DNA of 64,000 nucleotides from Bradysia coprophila (Eukaryota > Arthropoda > Insecta > Diptera > Sciaridae): positions 7,068,001 to 7,132,000 of the forward strand of contig NW_023503555.1 in NCBI RefSeq assembly GCF_014529535.1, written 5' to 3'. The position numbers were made by a program, and so were the translations under genes. This document shows, one piece after another, positions 46,927-58,283 of the stretch (positions within the stretch are counted from its first letter, which is position 1; each line of letters starts with the position of its first letter). Under the pieces are notes generated by a model. The model ran no database searches. It had not been told where the DNA came from and saw only the letters and a list, made by a program, of their open reading frames with translations.

Positions 46927-48174
46927 TCATACGTACTATACAAGTCAAATTTTCGAGTTTACTGAACGCAAACTTTTCAATAATATTTTACCAAGATTTT
47001 CCAATACTCCTTCATCTCCCATTTCCAGCTTACAACTTCAAATAAAAATTGTGCAATTTTATACTCTCTAAATACAATTGGACAGGATAGTATTACCGTT
47101 GCTAACGGCAGGTTAGCCTATATTTCAATAAATTCTTCCTTTTTTGGTAATTAATTCAACTCTGCATTTTAGCTTTGCTTTTCCCTTTGCCAACATTCTC
47201 ATTCATTTCATAAAGTAGATTAAGTGCATGCAGGCAGACGATGCATAGATAATGTTTTATACTTTTGTAGCATGTCGATGATAACGTTCGCCGGTTAAAG
47301 GTATACATAATCCATACACAGTTAACATGATTACATACATAGGCGAATACGAATATGTTTTGTAATCAATATTGCATCAAAGACGCTTTAAAAGTGCACT
47401 CTGGCTATATGGTTTGGATCAAAAGGAATATTTTTTTATTTATTTCTCGTTATACATCCAATTATCTGATTGATACAAATTTTAACTATATGGAGCACAG
47501 ATCTAGATCGTTGTAACTATACCGGGTCTCTGCTATAACAAATCTCGTACATGTTAGAGGTTTTCTTGATGCCGTATTTCAAAGCGGTTATGCAAATCAA
47601 TTTTCCTTTTTAATGGGCACGTTGGCTTGATTTATGATTGTGAAATGCATATGGGTCTATTATTGAAGAAATAAATTCGATGCAATTTGTTGTAACATGA
47701 CGAAAATTTGTAGAACCTGTTGTTGTACATACATTTTAGTGGCATGCGATTGTAAAGTCTGTAGTAAATTAATCGATTGAGGACAGTTGTTATGGAAGAC
47801 TGAACTTAGGGAAACGGTTAATTTTATCAGCTATACTGTCAATGAACACAAGAATAAGCAATGAGTTGTATGCTCATACTAATGAAGTAAAAGATTTTGT
47901 ATCATACAGCAGAATATACAAATGAGGTAACAGATAATAGATATTTTCACTTCGTTCGGGCTAGAGGGACGCCGCGAAACATGAAATAAACGCACTTCAA
48001 GCTTGAGTGATACTATAAATAGGGTACTGAAACTTGACAGTGTGTCACACAACTGACAAACACTGTAAAAAAACCGTTTCATACAAAATAGTACTCAAGC
48101 CTAAAGCAGTAGTTGTTTTCAATTTTGCCTTGTCTGATTGCAGCCTTTGCCTTCGATTCGAGCTGCACCACTTA
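46927..48174. other. Non-coding stretch
   Basis: AT-rich, no supported gene. AATGAAGTAAAAGATTTTGT at 47880-47899 is a copy of the dispersed motif. Confidence 0.4.
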
Positions 48175-49689
48175 GTGGACCTGCTTAGGCAAAAAATCGT
48201 GCATCTTACAAAATCGTTGCAACGATGATTGTAGATTGTTCAATATCGATTCATAATTCTAAATTGATATGGGGCCAAGACGGCAGTTCAATGGTTCTCT
48301 GGTGAGCGGCCGTTATGCCACTTTTTTTCTATGATTTTTCATTCGTAAACCAGAACACGGTGGGGCTGAACGAATTTTAAATAAACATGTCCACTTCCAT
48401 ATCTTTTCATAGCTGAGTTAGGGGAGACATGTACTATTCAACGGCACATGTTGCAGGTCCAACCGCAGAGCCGTTTCTGAGAGCTAGGAATCGGTAGAGG
48501 GACAAATGATAAGATCAACCATGTAAAAATTATTTCTCTCGGTCACTTGGTCGCAGAGCGATAGAAGCTGAAAGTCGCAATTTTACCTTCTTCAAGGGGT
48601 GATATCTCAACGACGAAGCGCCCAACCCAGCACTGTAATAGCGATTCTAGACTAGGTTAATGTGTTCTTTCGAATGGCAATAACAACATTTTGAAAGTGG
48701 CCTCTTATGGTACACTTTCAAAAATGTTAATTTTTGCAACATGTGCCGTTGAATAGTACACGCCTCCCCTAACTCAAATATGAAAAGAAGTGAGATGGAA
48801 GTCGACATGTTTATTTAAAATTCGTTCAGCCCCACCGTGAGAAGAGATATCAATCCACTTCCAAAGGAATGGTGGAATTTATTTTTTGACATTTAAATCC
48901 AAAATATTTTTTTCTCAAAGGAAAATCCCTTAAACCGATAGAAAAACCGTAAATTTGCAAAAACTTTCTTCGTAAGGTTAAGGAAGAATTTACCGAGCTT
49001 CATTTTCGTTTTTCATTTATTGAAATCAGGCAGCTCGTTGTGGAGATATGTCTGTAACAGTGAAGTCACCACATGTTCTTCATGTAAAAATACATCGAAA
49101 TTATTATTTATTTAGAATAAATAATTACACGTATTTCAATGACAATCGACTTTAAGTTGTATTTTCTGTTAATTTTAGTAACTCAAGGCGTAACCGAGTC
49201 TCATATTTACAAGGAAACATGCTACCTGTTCAAGAATTAAAAGATTTTGAAGGCTCTCTGAGTTTTTTTTGTATTCTCTTCAGGATTTATCGAACTGTTG
49301 AAGTGGTAGTGGGTCAGTTCCTAAAATTCTGTCACTGCACGCACATGGACACCATGTTCCCAGCTCTAGAACGTAAGTATTATGAAGGAATTCTGAGGTT
49401 TTATTGGGTTCTCTTCTGGACTAAAATTCCACAGCTTTAAAAGGTATGCCATGCTCTCAGTTCTCGAACTTGAGTAATTTAAAGGATTTGTCAAGTTTTT
49501 CTGGATTGATATCTCTTCTCGTTTACGAATGAAAAATCATAGAAAAAAAAGTGACATAACGGCCGCTCACCGGAGAACTATTGAGCACATCAATTTAGAA
49601 TCAGGAATCGATAGGGAACAACCTACAATCATCGTTACAACGATTTTGTAAGATGCACGATTAACTCCTTTTTTCAGCCTAAGGTCCAC
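48175..49689. mobile_element. 1.5-kb element with about 200-bp terminal inverted repeats
   Basis: GTGGACCTGCTTAGGC... at the left and GCCTAAGGTCCAC at the right start long arms that share ATCGTGCATCTTAC, AACGATGATTGTAG, GAGCGGCCGTTATG and TTTCATTCGTAAAC. TA flanks both ends (48173-48174 and 49690-49691), which suggests a mariner-like target. The left arm is interrupted by the 485-bp element at 48355; the arm resumes right after it. The core (49190-49500) contains units of the 125-bp repeat. No transposase is visible. Confidence 0.75.
48355..48839. mobile_element. 485-bp MITE nested in an inverted-repeat arm
   Basis: The ends CACGGTGGGGCTGAAC and GTTCAGCCCCACCGTG continue for about 95 bp (AAATAAACATGTC, AACGGCACATGTTGCA). 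Target duplication AGAA at 48351-48354 and 48840-48843 is confirmed by the intact opposite arm of the host element, which has AGAA once. Confidence 0.85.
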
Positions 49690-49909
49690 TATCTATACTT
49701 GTCAAAAAAAAAATCCAAACAATCTACTTCTGTTTCAAAACGCTTGCCGTTTCTAATAGACTAAGAAATGAGAATAGAAAACTTCGTTACTAATGTTACA
49801 GCTGACAAACAGTTGTCATTCTAACAACTTTTGGTGTCCATTGAAACCACAAAAATTGAGGCAATTTTTTTTCTTCTTAAGGACTGACTCTTACCAGGTC
49901 CTATTTTCA

Positions 49910-50115
49910 TAGATTAGCTTTATCAAAGTACTCAAAATTCTTAAAATTCAGGAAAATTCTCGAATTAAAAATTTCAAGAATTTTCAAGATTTTCCAAAAT
50001 TTACTTTTTTGTGAAATTGATTCTTGAAAATTATTTTGAAATTCTTAAAAATTTCTTGAAAATTCTCGGAATACCAAAATTTTCAGGAATTTCAAGAATT
50101 TTCAAGAATTTAAAT
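49910..50115. repeat. TTCTTGAAAATTC-type low-complexity block
   Basis: Overlapping variants of AATTTTCAAGAATTT and TTCTTGAAATTC in both orientations; similar sequence lies at 1275-1340. Confidence 0.6.
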
Positions 50116-52314
50116 CCTTTAAATTCCTGTAAACATACCCTGCATATGATGTCATAATATGCAGAATCGACTTTACATGTAACAAACAAAACTCCAGCGA
50201 CAGAATAAATTTTATCCGAATCGATGAATCATTTTTTTTTAGAAAAAGATAGCTATGCGCGTCCAAAATGCACAAATGAGTTTCTTATCTTTGTATTTTA
50301 TTATGCAAATAGCAGTGCTTATAAAAAAAATACTGCCCTGAGCTCCAGTATTTATACAACTGATTTTGTACGTAATTCGAAACGTCTTTGTTTACCTATA
50401 TGATAAGAAAAGAGTTTAAAAAATTTGTTTTCTTTATTTTGCGGTTGATATATACTATATCGGAAGTCACATTCGTATTAGTATATTTGGTTGACAATGC
50501 TTCGTATGTCCGTATACAGAAACAGTAAACTTACCTGTGTAAATCACAATTTCGTAGTTTACGGTCTGAAGCTAGACACAGCTCTAGTTTGAACGGTTCA
50601 CTGTTCTGTACAATTGGAATTGGATTTCATCTGTTATCGACAGCGACAACAAAAATCATCAAAAAAACGTGGCTGTTGCGGTTTTTTTATAGTAAAATGT
50701 TGAACCACAATGAAGTAATAGATTATTTTATGTTTGTCATACCTTTGATGAGATTGTGGCATTGTTGTAAATTTTTAATAATTAATTGGAATTGTGTCTC
50801 AGGTAGGAACAGTGGCAACCAATCGCTTAAAAGATTATTGTATCAAAACAGTTGCAAAAATTCTGATCGAAAGAAGTAGTAGATTTGATATTAATAAACA
50901 GGTACTGGTGATATGGTTGTCGTGAACGGTTTACAGTGGAGACTTCAGTTAAATCACTAAAAAAACGGCAACAAGTGGATATCGTAAAGACTAAAGAAGA
51001 AGTTGAACATCCTGATTTTGTTCCATGTCTAAACAACTATAGGTAGTTCCTTCTCAAAGGAAATGCAACCAGCGATAACTTATATGATACGTTGCTAATT
51101 AAGCTCTCAAAACTTGAAACATTAACATTTTGTTTATTGAATTCAAAAAGCAATATTGCCTCATCAAGAGAGTTGATATTCGTTAATTATGTCCTGCCAA
51201 CAAACCAACAAGCAAATAAACATTCGCACAACATTTGCATATTCTATATACGAATTCCGACTTTTTATGCTCACACTAAAATGCCTGCGTTTTTTCTGTA
51301 TTTATTTTACATTCGAATCCAGCTCGATTGTAAACCCAATATCTTTGCATTTCACAATGTGTAAATGTTTATTGAAAAATGATAATTTAATTCTTCTGTG
51401 TCGTAGACTCAGTTAAAACTTTATAAGCAACCGCACACACCGCACGGCGTTCGAAACACATCTATAAGCAGAAACAATTTTTTTTTATTAGTTTGAAATA
51501 TCGCGAGCTTGTGGTATGAACTCGTGCACGTTTTATGCGATATGGATCGGTTTTGTGAATGTGTTTCTCGTTGAAATGCCTAAAAATTGTGTGTAATCTT
51601 GCGATTAGAAAATTATGAAGAAAATGTGAAGAGATTTGTGTTCATCGATAAAATAGCCTATGATATGCCGTACTTGTGGATAATAGCTACGTGTTAATCA
51701 TAATCGCTTCGGCAAGGGCTAACAGCGTTTACTTCTGTTTCAAATTAATAGTCACTAGATCATATTAAATGTTCAGTTCGGTTGCGGTGAGATATCAATG
51801 AGATGAATAAAATGAAAAACGAAGAAATGAAATTGGATTTGTGTATTTACATCTGCATGGGATAGACTAAACAACAGACATTTAAGTAAAAGAAAAATCG
51901 TCCAACAAAATACGATTAGCTTGTGACGAAGTTTCGTTAAAATAAATGCAAAACTGAGCATTACTTGCATCAAATAACCTTCCTCAAATTAAGTGTGTTT
52001 ATAGAGTAAATCGTTTACAGATAGTTCTACTGTGACGTCAGCAACAGTTAAGCTGGTTATGGTTTCTGGTTAATATTATTTCACTTCTACTTAAATATAC
52101 ACAGAATTGATTTCCATTTAGTCAACAAATTAAGTGGTTTGTTGAATGATGTTACATCATCATCATCATGTGTGTATACGAGGAGACCAAGTTGTTTTAT
52201 TAGTTTTGGTCAATTAAATGTGTCTCAAATCAATTGATTATTATGGAAAAGAACGGAATTCTTGAAATAGAATTTTAGCCTGTGCAGTCTGTGCGGTCAG
52301 TAAATCTTGAAAAA
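50116..52314. other. Non-coding stretch
   Basis: No gene is supported. 50625-50725 (+) carries TTCATCTGTTATCGACAGCG and CAATGAAGTAATAGATT, a full copy of the dispersed repeat; a variant GAAGTAGTAGATT is at 50873. Confidence 0.4.
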
Positions 52315-52357
52315 ATGGGAAAATCATCTAGTAAGCTTGGTAAACGACGGAGTCAAA
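52315..52357 (+). CDS. Candidate first coding exon with N-myristoylation signal
   Basis: ATG at 52315 opens MGKSSSKLGKRRSQ and meets a strong donor, A/GTAAGT, at 52358. Gly2 with Ser at position 6 and following Lys/Arg matches the N-myristoyltransferase consensus plus a basic membrane-binding patch, as in kinases, calcium sensors and scaffold proteins. Upstream, TCAGT at 52297 could be an initiator, without a TATA box. I found no convincing second exon before the window ends. The frame is too short for statistics, so chance is a real alternative. Confidence 0.35.
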
Positions 52358-52597
52358 GTAAGTAGCGGAAAAATCATTTTCATTTTTCTTATCACAACCG
52401 TTCTTCACTCGATTCGGTTCGATTGACCTTCAATCTCAGTTAAAGTTAGAGCAAGCTTACAAATCAGTTCTCATGTTACTTTCGACTTATTTCTTTTTCC
52501 GTGTAATTGGATCTCTGAAAAGGTCTTACGGCTACGACACTCTTCGAAGCCAACTTCACTCGAATAAACTTTTAAACTGTATTCTCTGAACTTTTCC

Positions 52598-52603
52598 TTT
52601 AAT
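52598..52603 (-). terminator. Variant polyadenylation signal ATTAAA
   Basis: Minus-strand ATTAAA 64 bp past the stop codon of the Arg/Ser-rich gene. Confidence 0.4.
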
Positions 52604-52666
52604 ACTGAATACAACATACATTGCAGTGAAATTTAGTAATTCTTTTACTGCGATTATCAACGTCAG

Positions 52667-54091
52667 TCAGTACACCACCCTTCCATAACCACTGTTCCGA
52701 AATTCGCCTCTGCTCGATCTAGTCTTTGTCCTACCGCCATCACAAATATCACATCTTTTCGGTTTGTATTTGCGAATATAAGCCGGACCTGACGAACTGC
52801 GTGCAAAACGGTTGTACCTTCCTAATGAGCCTCCCTTGGATCGATTTCGTGACGGTATGCTTCGAATGAATGGTTTCCGGTATGTTTTTCTCCCCATTAT
52901 GGATGAACTTCGGGACGGAAGTCTTTGAATGGATCGATATGGATTCCGGTTGAATGATCTTAGATATCTTGTGCCGGATCTGCCCCGTGATGGAATTCGT
53001 CTTAGGGATGAACTTCGAGATGGATATCGGTTCAGGGATGAACTTCGCGACGGAATTCTTTGAGTCGATGGACTACTGAATAGATTCCGGTTGAATGGTC
53101 TTCTTGTGCCGGATCTGCCCCGTGATGGAATTCGTCTAAGCGATGAACTACGCGACGGAATTCTTTGAATCGATGGCATCCAGTATAAATTTCGGTTGAA
53201 TGGTCTTCTTGTGCGTGATCTGCCCCGTGGTAGAATTCCTCTAAGGGATGAACTTCGAGATGGATATCGATTAAGGGATGAGCTTCGCGACGGAATTCTT
53301 TGAATCGATGGACTCCGGTATGTATTCCGGTTGAATGGTCTTCTTGTGCCGGATCTGCCACGTGATGGAATTCGTCTAAGGGATGAACTTCGAAATGGAT
53401 ATCGATTAAAGGATGAACTTCGCGACGGAATTCTATGAATCGATGGACTCCTGTATGGATTCCGATTGAATGTTCTTCTTGGACCGGATTTGACCAGTGA
53501 TGGAATTCGTCTAGGGGAGGAACTTCGCGATGGAATTCTGTGAATCGATGGACTCCGGTATGTATTTCGGTTGAATGGTCTTCTTGTGCCGGATCTGCCA
53601 CGTGATGGAATTTGTCTAAGGGATGAACTTCGAAATGGATATCGATTAAGGGATGAACTTCGCGACGGAATTCTTTGAATCGATGGACTCCTGTATGGAT
53701 TCCGATTCAATGTTCTTCTTGGGCCGGGTCTGACCAGTGATGGAATTCGTCTAAGGGATGAACTTCGCGATGGAAATCGTGACGGAATTCTTTGAATCGA
53801 TGGACTCCGGTATGGATTCCGATTGAATGTTCTTCTTGTGCCGGATCTGACCAGCGATGGAATTCGTCTTCGGGTTGAACTTCGAGATGGAAATCTATTA
53901 AGTGATGAACTTCGTGACGGAATTCTTTGAATGAATGGACTCCGATATGAATTTCGATAGCGAAATCTTTCAGAAGATCGACTACGAGACGGAATTTTTC
54001 CAAGCGATTGACTACGAGATGATCGCAATCCTGGATATCTATTTATTAATTGTTTCGATCTCGAGTATCTGCCACCATATTGTGAATACAT
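52667..54091 (-). CDS. Arg/Ser-rich repetitive basic protein, paralogue of 60876-61421
   Basis: 474 residues from ATG at 54091 (MYSQYGGRYSRSKQL). The centre is eight tandem copies of a roughly 45-60 residue unit with FNRN(P/T/L)YRSPSIQRI, PSRSSSLNRYP, SRSSSLRRIPS and RGRSGTRR. Arg and Ser dominate and acidic residues are rare. The C-terminus leaves the repeat: KPKRCDICDGGRTKTRSS, a Cys-X2-Cys-Asp-Gly-Gly motif. There is no signal peptide. A 5' intron at 54188-54122 (GTGAGTGAGCC to CAACGCAG) aligns with one before the paralogue; if it is used, the leader exon ends at 54121. The unit copies are alike at DNA level. Protamine-like or sperm chromatin packing, or an SR-like nuclear role, would fit the composition; neither is shown. 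Confidence 0.75.
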   Translation of the reverse strand: MYSQYGGRYSRSKQLINRYPGLRSSRSQSLGKIPSRSRSSERFRYRNSYRSPFIQRIPSRSSSLNRFPSRSSTRRRIPSLVRSGTRRTFNRNPYRSPSIQRIPSRFPSRSSSLRRIPSLVRPGPRRTLNRNPYRSPSIQRIPSRSSSLNRYPFRSSSLRQIPSRGRSGTRRPFNRNTYRSPSIHRIPSRSSSPRRIPSLVKSGPRRTFNRNPYRSPSIHRIPSRSSSFNRYPFRSSSLRRIPSRGRSGTRRPFNRNTYRSPSIQRIPSRSSSLNRYPSRSSSLRGILPRGRSRTRRPFNRNLYWMPSIQRIPSRSSSLRRIPSRGRSGTRRPFNRNLFSSPSTQRIPSRSSSLNRYPSRSSSLRRIPSRGRSGTRYLRSFNRNPYRSIQRLPSRSSSIMGRKTYRKPFIRSIPSRNRSKGGSLGRYNRFARSSSGPAYIRKYKPKRCDICDGGRTKTRSSRGEFRNSGYGRVVY

Positions 54092-54121
54092 TTCCAATTT
54101 TAATGAAAAAAAAACGTTTGT

Positions 54122-54188
54122 CTGCGTTGAACAATAAATTTAAAGTGACGACTTTTCCAGGCTGCAACGATTTTCAAGGCTCACTCAC
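54122..54188 (-). other. Conserved 5' UTR intron of the Arg/Ser-rich gene
   Basis: The donor GTGAGTGAGCC, body CTGGAAAAGT and TAAATTTATTGTTCAACGCAG match 61501-61454 upstream of the paralogue (GTGAGTCAGCC, CTGGAAAACT, AAATTTATTGTCCAACAG). Flanking exon bases GTCTCTA...TCAAT are shared too. Confidence 0.55.
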
Positions 54189-54241
54189 ATTTATTGATTC
54201 GATAGAGACTGCTTCGTTCAACAAAACAAATATTTAATGTT

Positions 54242-55009
54242 GAACCTGAACCGCTGAGTTAAATCGGTTCAAGTACACCATTATCGTCCATCCCATCACA
54301 TTAACCTTTCGCATTCGGCAGGAACATCGCAATTAAAAAGACGAAGATAGCGCAAGAAAATCGACCGTGAAGGAATCTTCAACGAAGATCATGTGATCGG
54401 AAAAAAGTGCAGCAATGGGGGCTGGTGTAAGACTACACCGACTACACTTAGAACTAGGTCACACCTTTTGGCCGGGTCAGACCACTTGACTGAGACTTTT
54501 CTAAATGTATTTTAGATCAATTTCATTGTATTTTCATTTTCTATTGTTAACCTTCAGATGCATCACTGGAATCAGTTAATTTGTTACATCTAGTAGATGC
54601 GAAATAAGTTTTCTGAATGTTGAACGAGGACTTTTTCACAAAATAAAAAAGTGCCATAGATGTTCTTCTCTTACACTTTTGTACAAAAAAGGAAGTTCCC
54701 GGTACTTAATATACCTTCACATGGTAATAAATGAACTTTTTTAGTTTTTGGTTGATCGTTAAAAATAACTCAGTTTGCCAATATTTTCGGTAAATTGGTA
54801 CCAATTTCGTCTCTATAATAGAGAACGTCAGATTTTTTTAACGCTAAATGCCATAAACTAACGCTGACGCTAAATTCGTACGCCAATGGCAAATGCAGAC
54901 GATAAAGGCAACATTAATGAGTTTAGATTTATCAGTTTGGGACGATCATTTAAGATCTCGAAACACAGATCTGTTGATCCTTTGTTTCCATTCCCGGTCA
55001 TCATGTAAA
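54242..55009. other. Non-coding stretch, probable LINE 3' UTR at its right end
   Basis: The part nearest 55009 follows the LINE stop codon and is probably its 3' untranslated region; no poly(A) tail is clear. No other feature was found. Confidence 0.4.
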
Positions 55010-56195
55010 TCATGGTAGCCTTCCTGTTGCCGATAGGAACCTGTCTAAGATGTCAGGTCCTATTGCAGCAATTTCCGAAGGAACCACCTCGTAGTCTCCG
55101 AGCATCCTGCGTCTTAGTTGAAGAAATTTGGGGCAGTCACATATCAAGTGTGCACCCGTTTCTTCTTCTAGGTCGCAGGAACATCTCGGAGTGTCCGAAA
55201 GCCTCAACTTATTCATGTGCCGATTCAGCCCGCAATGTCCCGTAATCGCTCCTACTACTCTTCTAATGCGATTTCGGTCCATTTTGAGCAAATCTTTGGC
55301 CCATTTTTTGTTAGGCTTAGGGAAGAAGCATTTCGTGTGAACGCCTCCGTTATACGCTTCCCAGCGTTCTGCGTGTTTACGCTTAACCCAGTCTTCCAGT
55401 GCTCTTTTACACTCTGACTGGGGAATCGGAAGGTACAGTTCTGGCCCGTTTGCCTGAGTCGCCGAGCCTTCTTTGGCCAGCTTATCTGCTTCCTCATTTC
55501 CCTCCACGTCGGAATGTCCTGGTACCCAGACCAAATTGATCCGATTGCTCAGACCAAGAAGGTTCAGGTATTCCTTACATTCCTTCACCAGCTTGGAGGT
55601 GACTACGGGCGATACGAGTGCCTTGATCATTCCTATATTGTCAAGACATATAAGGACCTCTTCGCCTTGCGTCCCTATAGGCAGAGTTTCATGTGCTCCC
55701 ATGAGTGCCGCATAAAGCTCCGCCTGAGGTACGCTGGCGATCTCTCCCAGGTGGAAGGAATTGCCTAGCCCCGTTTCGGGGGCATACACTCCAGCTCCTG
55801 TTCCATTTGGAGTTTTCGAACCGTCAGTGAATCTGACTTTACTTCCCCTTGATAGGCCAGTAGGCCAGCCGTTAAGCCAGTCTGCTCTGCCTAAGAAGGT
55901 AGCGTCGAATCGCTTCGTGAAGTCAATCACCGGTGTCACCGAAAACTGGGCTTTCTACCACGCCACATATTTTCCCATGCCCTGCCCGGAAGTTAGAAGT
56001 CCACAAGCCATTTTGCACCAACCGATCCGCCGTGGCGAAGGCTCTAGCCTGAATTATCAGGTCGAGCGGTGGTACATTCAGCAGTGTCTCCATGGCCGCG
56101 GTAGCTGTTGAGTTAGTCGACGCCATGCTTTTAAATTTAACATCTGTGAGGCCACCAATATCAGGCACTTTTTCATCTCTGAATATATCAGCAAT
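55010..56195 (-). mobile_element. 5'-truncated LINE with RNase H domain
   Basis: The minus strand encodes the end of a reverse transcriptase polyprotein (ADIFRDEKVPDIGGL, MASTNSTATAAMETLL, PPLDLIIQARAFATADRL). After a one-base frameshift near 55935 comes an RNase H domain with FTDGS, ELYAAL, the CLDN block and VPGHSDVEGNEEADKLA, which supply the acidic catalytic residues. It ends with a Cys/His knuckle (CSC...HLICDCP). RNase H after RT is typical of the R1/LOA/I and related clades. The first 2-3 kb of the element are missing. Confidence 0.88.
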
Positions 56196-56460
56196 CGCTG
56201 TTTGAAATTTAAAAATTAATTCATTGCCATAATTCTAAGGTCTATTAATATGAGATTCGCCATATTTTTATTCCAATTCGAATTGATTCTATTTCATATT
56301 GCAATGCATTTGATTTCTTACTTACAATACCAAAAAAATTAAATTTCATCAAAGAGGCTACGATCAACAGTGTAAATTCCCGTTTTTCTGGGATAGCTTC
56401 CAGATCCTTGTCCTACATAGCCCATTTTCAAACTTTCATTCCACGCATTTAAAAAAAAAA

Positions 56461-56615
56461 GAATCATCCGAATTGGTTGAGTACTCAAGTTATCGTGTCC
56501 TCAACGAAAAATTGTTCCCCACATTCAACGTTTTTCATAGCATTTTATACATTTTTCTTACACCAGAAAATACCGAAAAATTTGGGTAACCATTGGTCCA
56601 CACAGCTGGACGAAC
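56461..56615 (+). repeat. Dispersed repeat, second copy at 60131-60297
   Basis: GAATCATCCGAAT(T/C)GGTTGAG, CAAGTTATCGTGTCCTCAAC and CATTCAACGTTTTTCATAGC occur in both. In the second copy the block GGTTACCCACATTTTTCGGT is inverted relative to the first (CCGAAAAATTTGGGTAACC). Confidence 0.75.
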
Positions 56616-56652
56616 GATTTCGAGGATTTGCTCAGCCGGTTAGCCGTGAGTC

Positions 56653-57006
56653 TCAGATTTTCGTTTTTCTTTTTTTCTTTTTTTGTGCGATTTGTTTTGG
56701 TTTCTTTTGCAACGAATTTTGGTTTTTTTCGTAAGTTGCGTTCTGATTTTCTCTGTTTTTCCGTTTTAAATTGGCAATTTTTTCCGTACAATCATTCGAT
56801 ACTTGTTCAGGTGAATATTGCTGGTCAGAAACAGTTCCGTTGATAGACCACTCCATAAAATTGAACATTTCATTTCGAAGTTCCTGCCTTTTTAACACGA
56901 TGCAAAGTTCAAAGAATACTTTTCTCGAATATTGCCGAGGAAAGCGGTAAAATTCTTGTAATTTATCAAAAGCAACGATTCCTTGAACCAATATTCTCCG
57001 GTATGC
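56653..57006 (-). pseudogene. Orphan reading frame, unknown
   Basis: About 117 codons are open from a stop near 57020: AFAYRRILVQGIVAFDKLQ, EFYRFPRQYSRKVFFELC and LKRQELRNEMFNFMEW, then a Lys/Asn-rich tail. The first 60 residues have the mix of a folded protein, but there is no clear start, promoter or splice site. It could be an exon remnant of a lost gene. I do not recognise it. Confidence 0.25.
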
Positions 57007-57201
57007 AAAGGCTACGTTGCTTCAACGCGAACTGAAGTAGACCAAATTGTTGAAAACACGACATTAGTTCTGTAACCCGGTACGGCTATCATCTGGATAA
57101 CGACGCCAGTATTAAACGATAAGCTTATGTAGCGGAAAGTGTGTCCAAAATAATGAAGTAAAAGATTTGAAACAGAAAAATGATAAGTTGGTACGCCTGT
57201 G

Positions 57202-57343
57202 GCTAGATAGAATGCGTAGAATTCGTATGAAGGATGACAGCTGAATTGTATGCTAAAGAATGTGAGAGAATTTCACACAATATTGGGGCCTGGCTCTCCA
57301 ATAGCGGCCAGCTGTCATCCTCATGCACATTCTATCTCGCTAC
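57202..57343. repeat. Inverted repeat, 142 bp
   Basis: GCTAGATAGAATGCG and GAAGGATGACAGCTG on the left are mirrored by CAGCTGTCATCCTC and GCACATTCTATCTCGC on the right. Confidence 0.7.
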
Positions 57344-57450
57344 AGTCGGATAAACTTATTATTTCTCTGATTTGAAATGATTTTTTTTGAAAATATTTAG
57401 TTCAAATGAAGTAATATATCCTATAGCAAGACTTCTGGTATGCTCGCCGA

Positions 57451-57720
57451 ATGTGTCAGGTCACTAAACAGTACTACTCCTGCCGGCAAGCAAAACAATG
57501 CATTCGTATAAATAACAGTAACACTAAATATCTGATCAATGTTAGCCGCACCAGATTAAAATTATTCACGGGTGTAGCTACTGGACATTACGGCTTTAAC
57601 ACTCATCTCACTAAAATTGGAAAACGAACAGATCCGAGCTGTGACCAATGCGGTCATAATTCGGATACGGCTCAACAATTTCTTGTGCAATTGCCCCGCT
57701 TACATCTTGAACAGAAGTAA
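57451..57720 (+). pseudogene. LINE C-terminal fragment (Cys/His knuckle)
   Basis: The plus strand reads LKLFTGVATGHYGFNTHL, then CDQCGHNSDTAQQFL, the conserved GH-[GY]-x-N-x-HL and CxxC...H segment found after the RNase H domain in jockey/I/R1-related LINEs. It is the counterpart of ITGHCGLNRHM...CSCDLEEETGAHLIC in the copy at 55010-56195, but a different family. Truncated on both sides. Confidence 0.75.
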
Positions 57721-58259
57721 GCATCTAGCTGGTTACATCATGAATTATCAGTCCGTTCAGGCCCGTACATTGTGAGTACAGGAAGATTTCATAGCACAGC
57801 ATATGCTTAAATAAACTATAGTAGCACAATGGTCCCAATGGAGGCATCCGTGCGCGTTCATCTACTAGTAGACGAACAACTATTCCTTAATATATATAAA
57901 CAGTACTCATCGAAACGATGAAAACAAAAATCAGCGAAAGCCACAGTGCTTTTCAGCTTTTTATTCAAAACTTTCAAACTTTACTGCACGGAGCCAAAAC
58001 AGAAGGTGCAATAAGGAATAAAAATTTGCGATCGTTTTCCAGTTTTATTTTTGTATATTGCACGTTATAATGTTCGGTGTCGCCAATACTTCCAGAAACT
58101 CGTTTCTCTTGCGGAGATACAACTGACACCTTAGACGATTCGCTCCCTAATTCGAAATGTTCATTTTCTGTTTGTACTCCGGGAGTGCCACATTATTTAT
58201 TGGTAACGGCAAAGATTAGTGGGATGCATTAAACTCATAAGAATGAACTGGTAAGACAT

Positions 58260-58265
58260 TTTATT
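58260..58265 (-). terminator. Polyadenylation signal of the Lys-rich protein gene
   Basis: AATAAA on the minus strand, 19 bp past the stop codon. Confidence 0.65.
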
Positions 58266-58283
58266 ATCGCCTATATATCACAT

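Noticed and set aside
53032..54003. His/Glu-rich frames on the minus strand
   Set aside because: Shadows of the Arg/Ser-rich tandem repeat in another frame.
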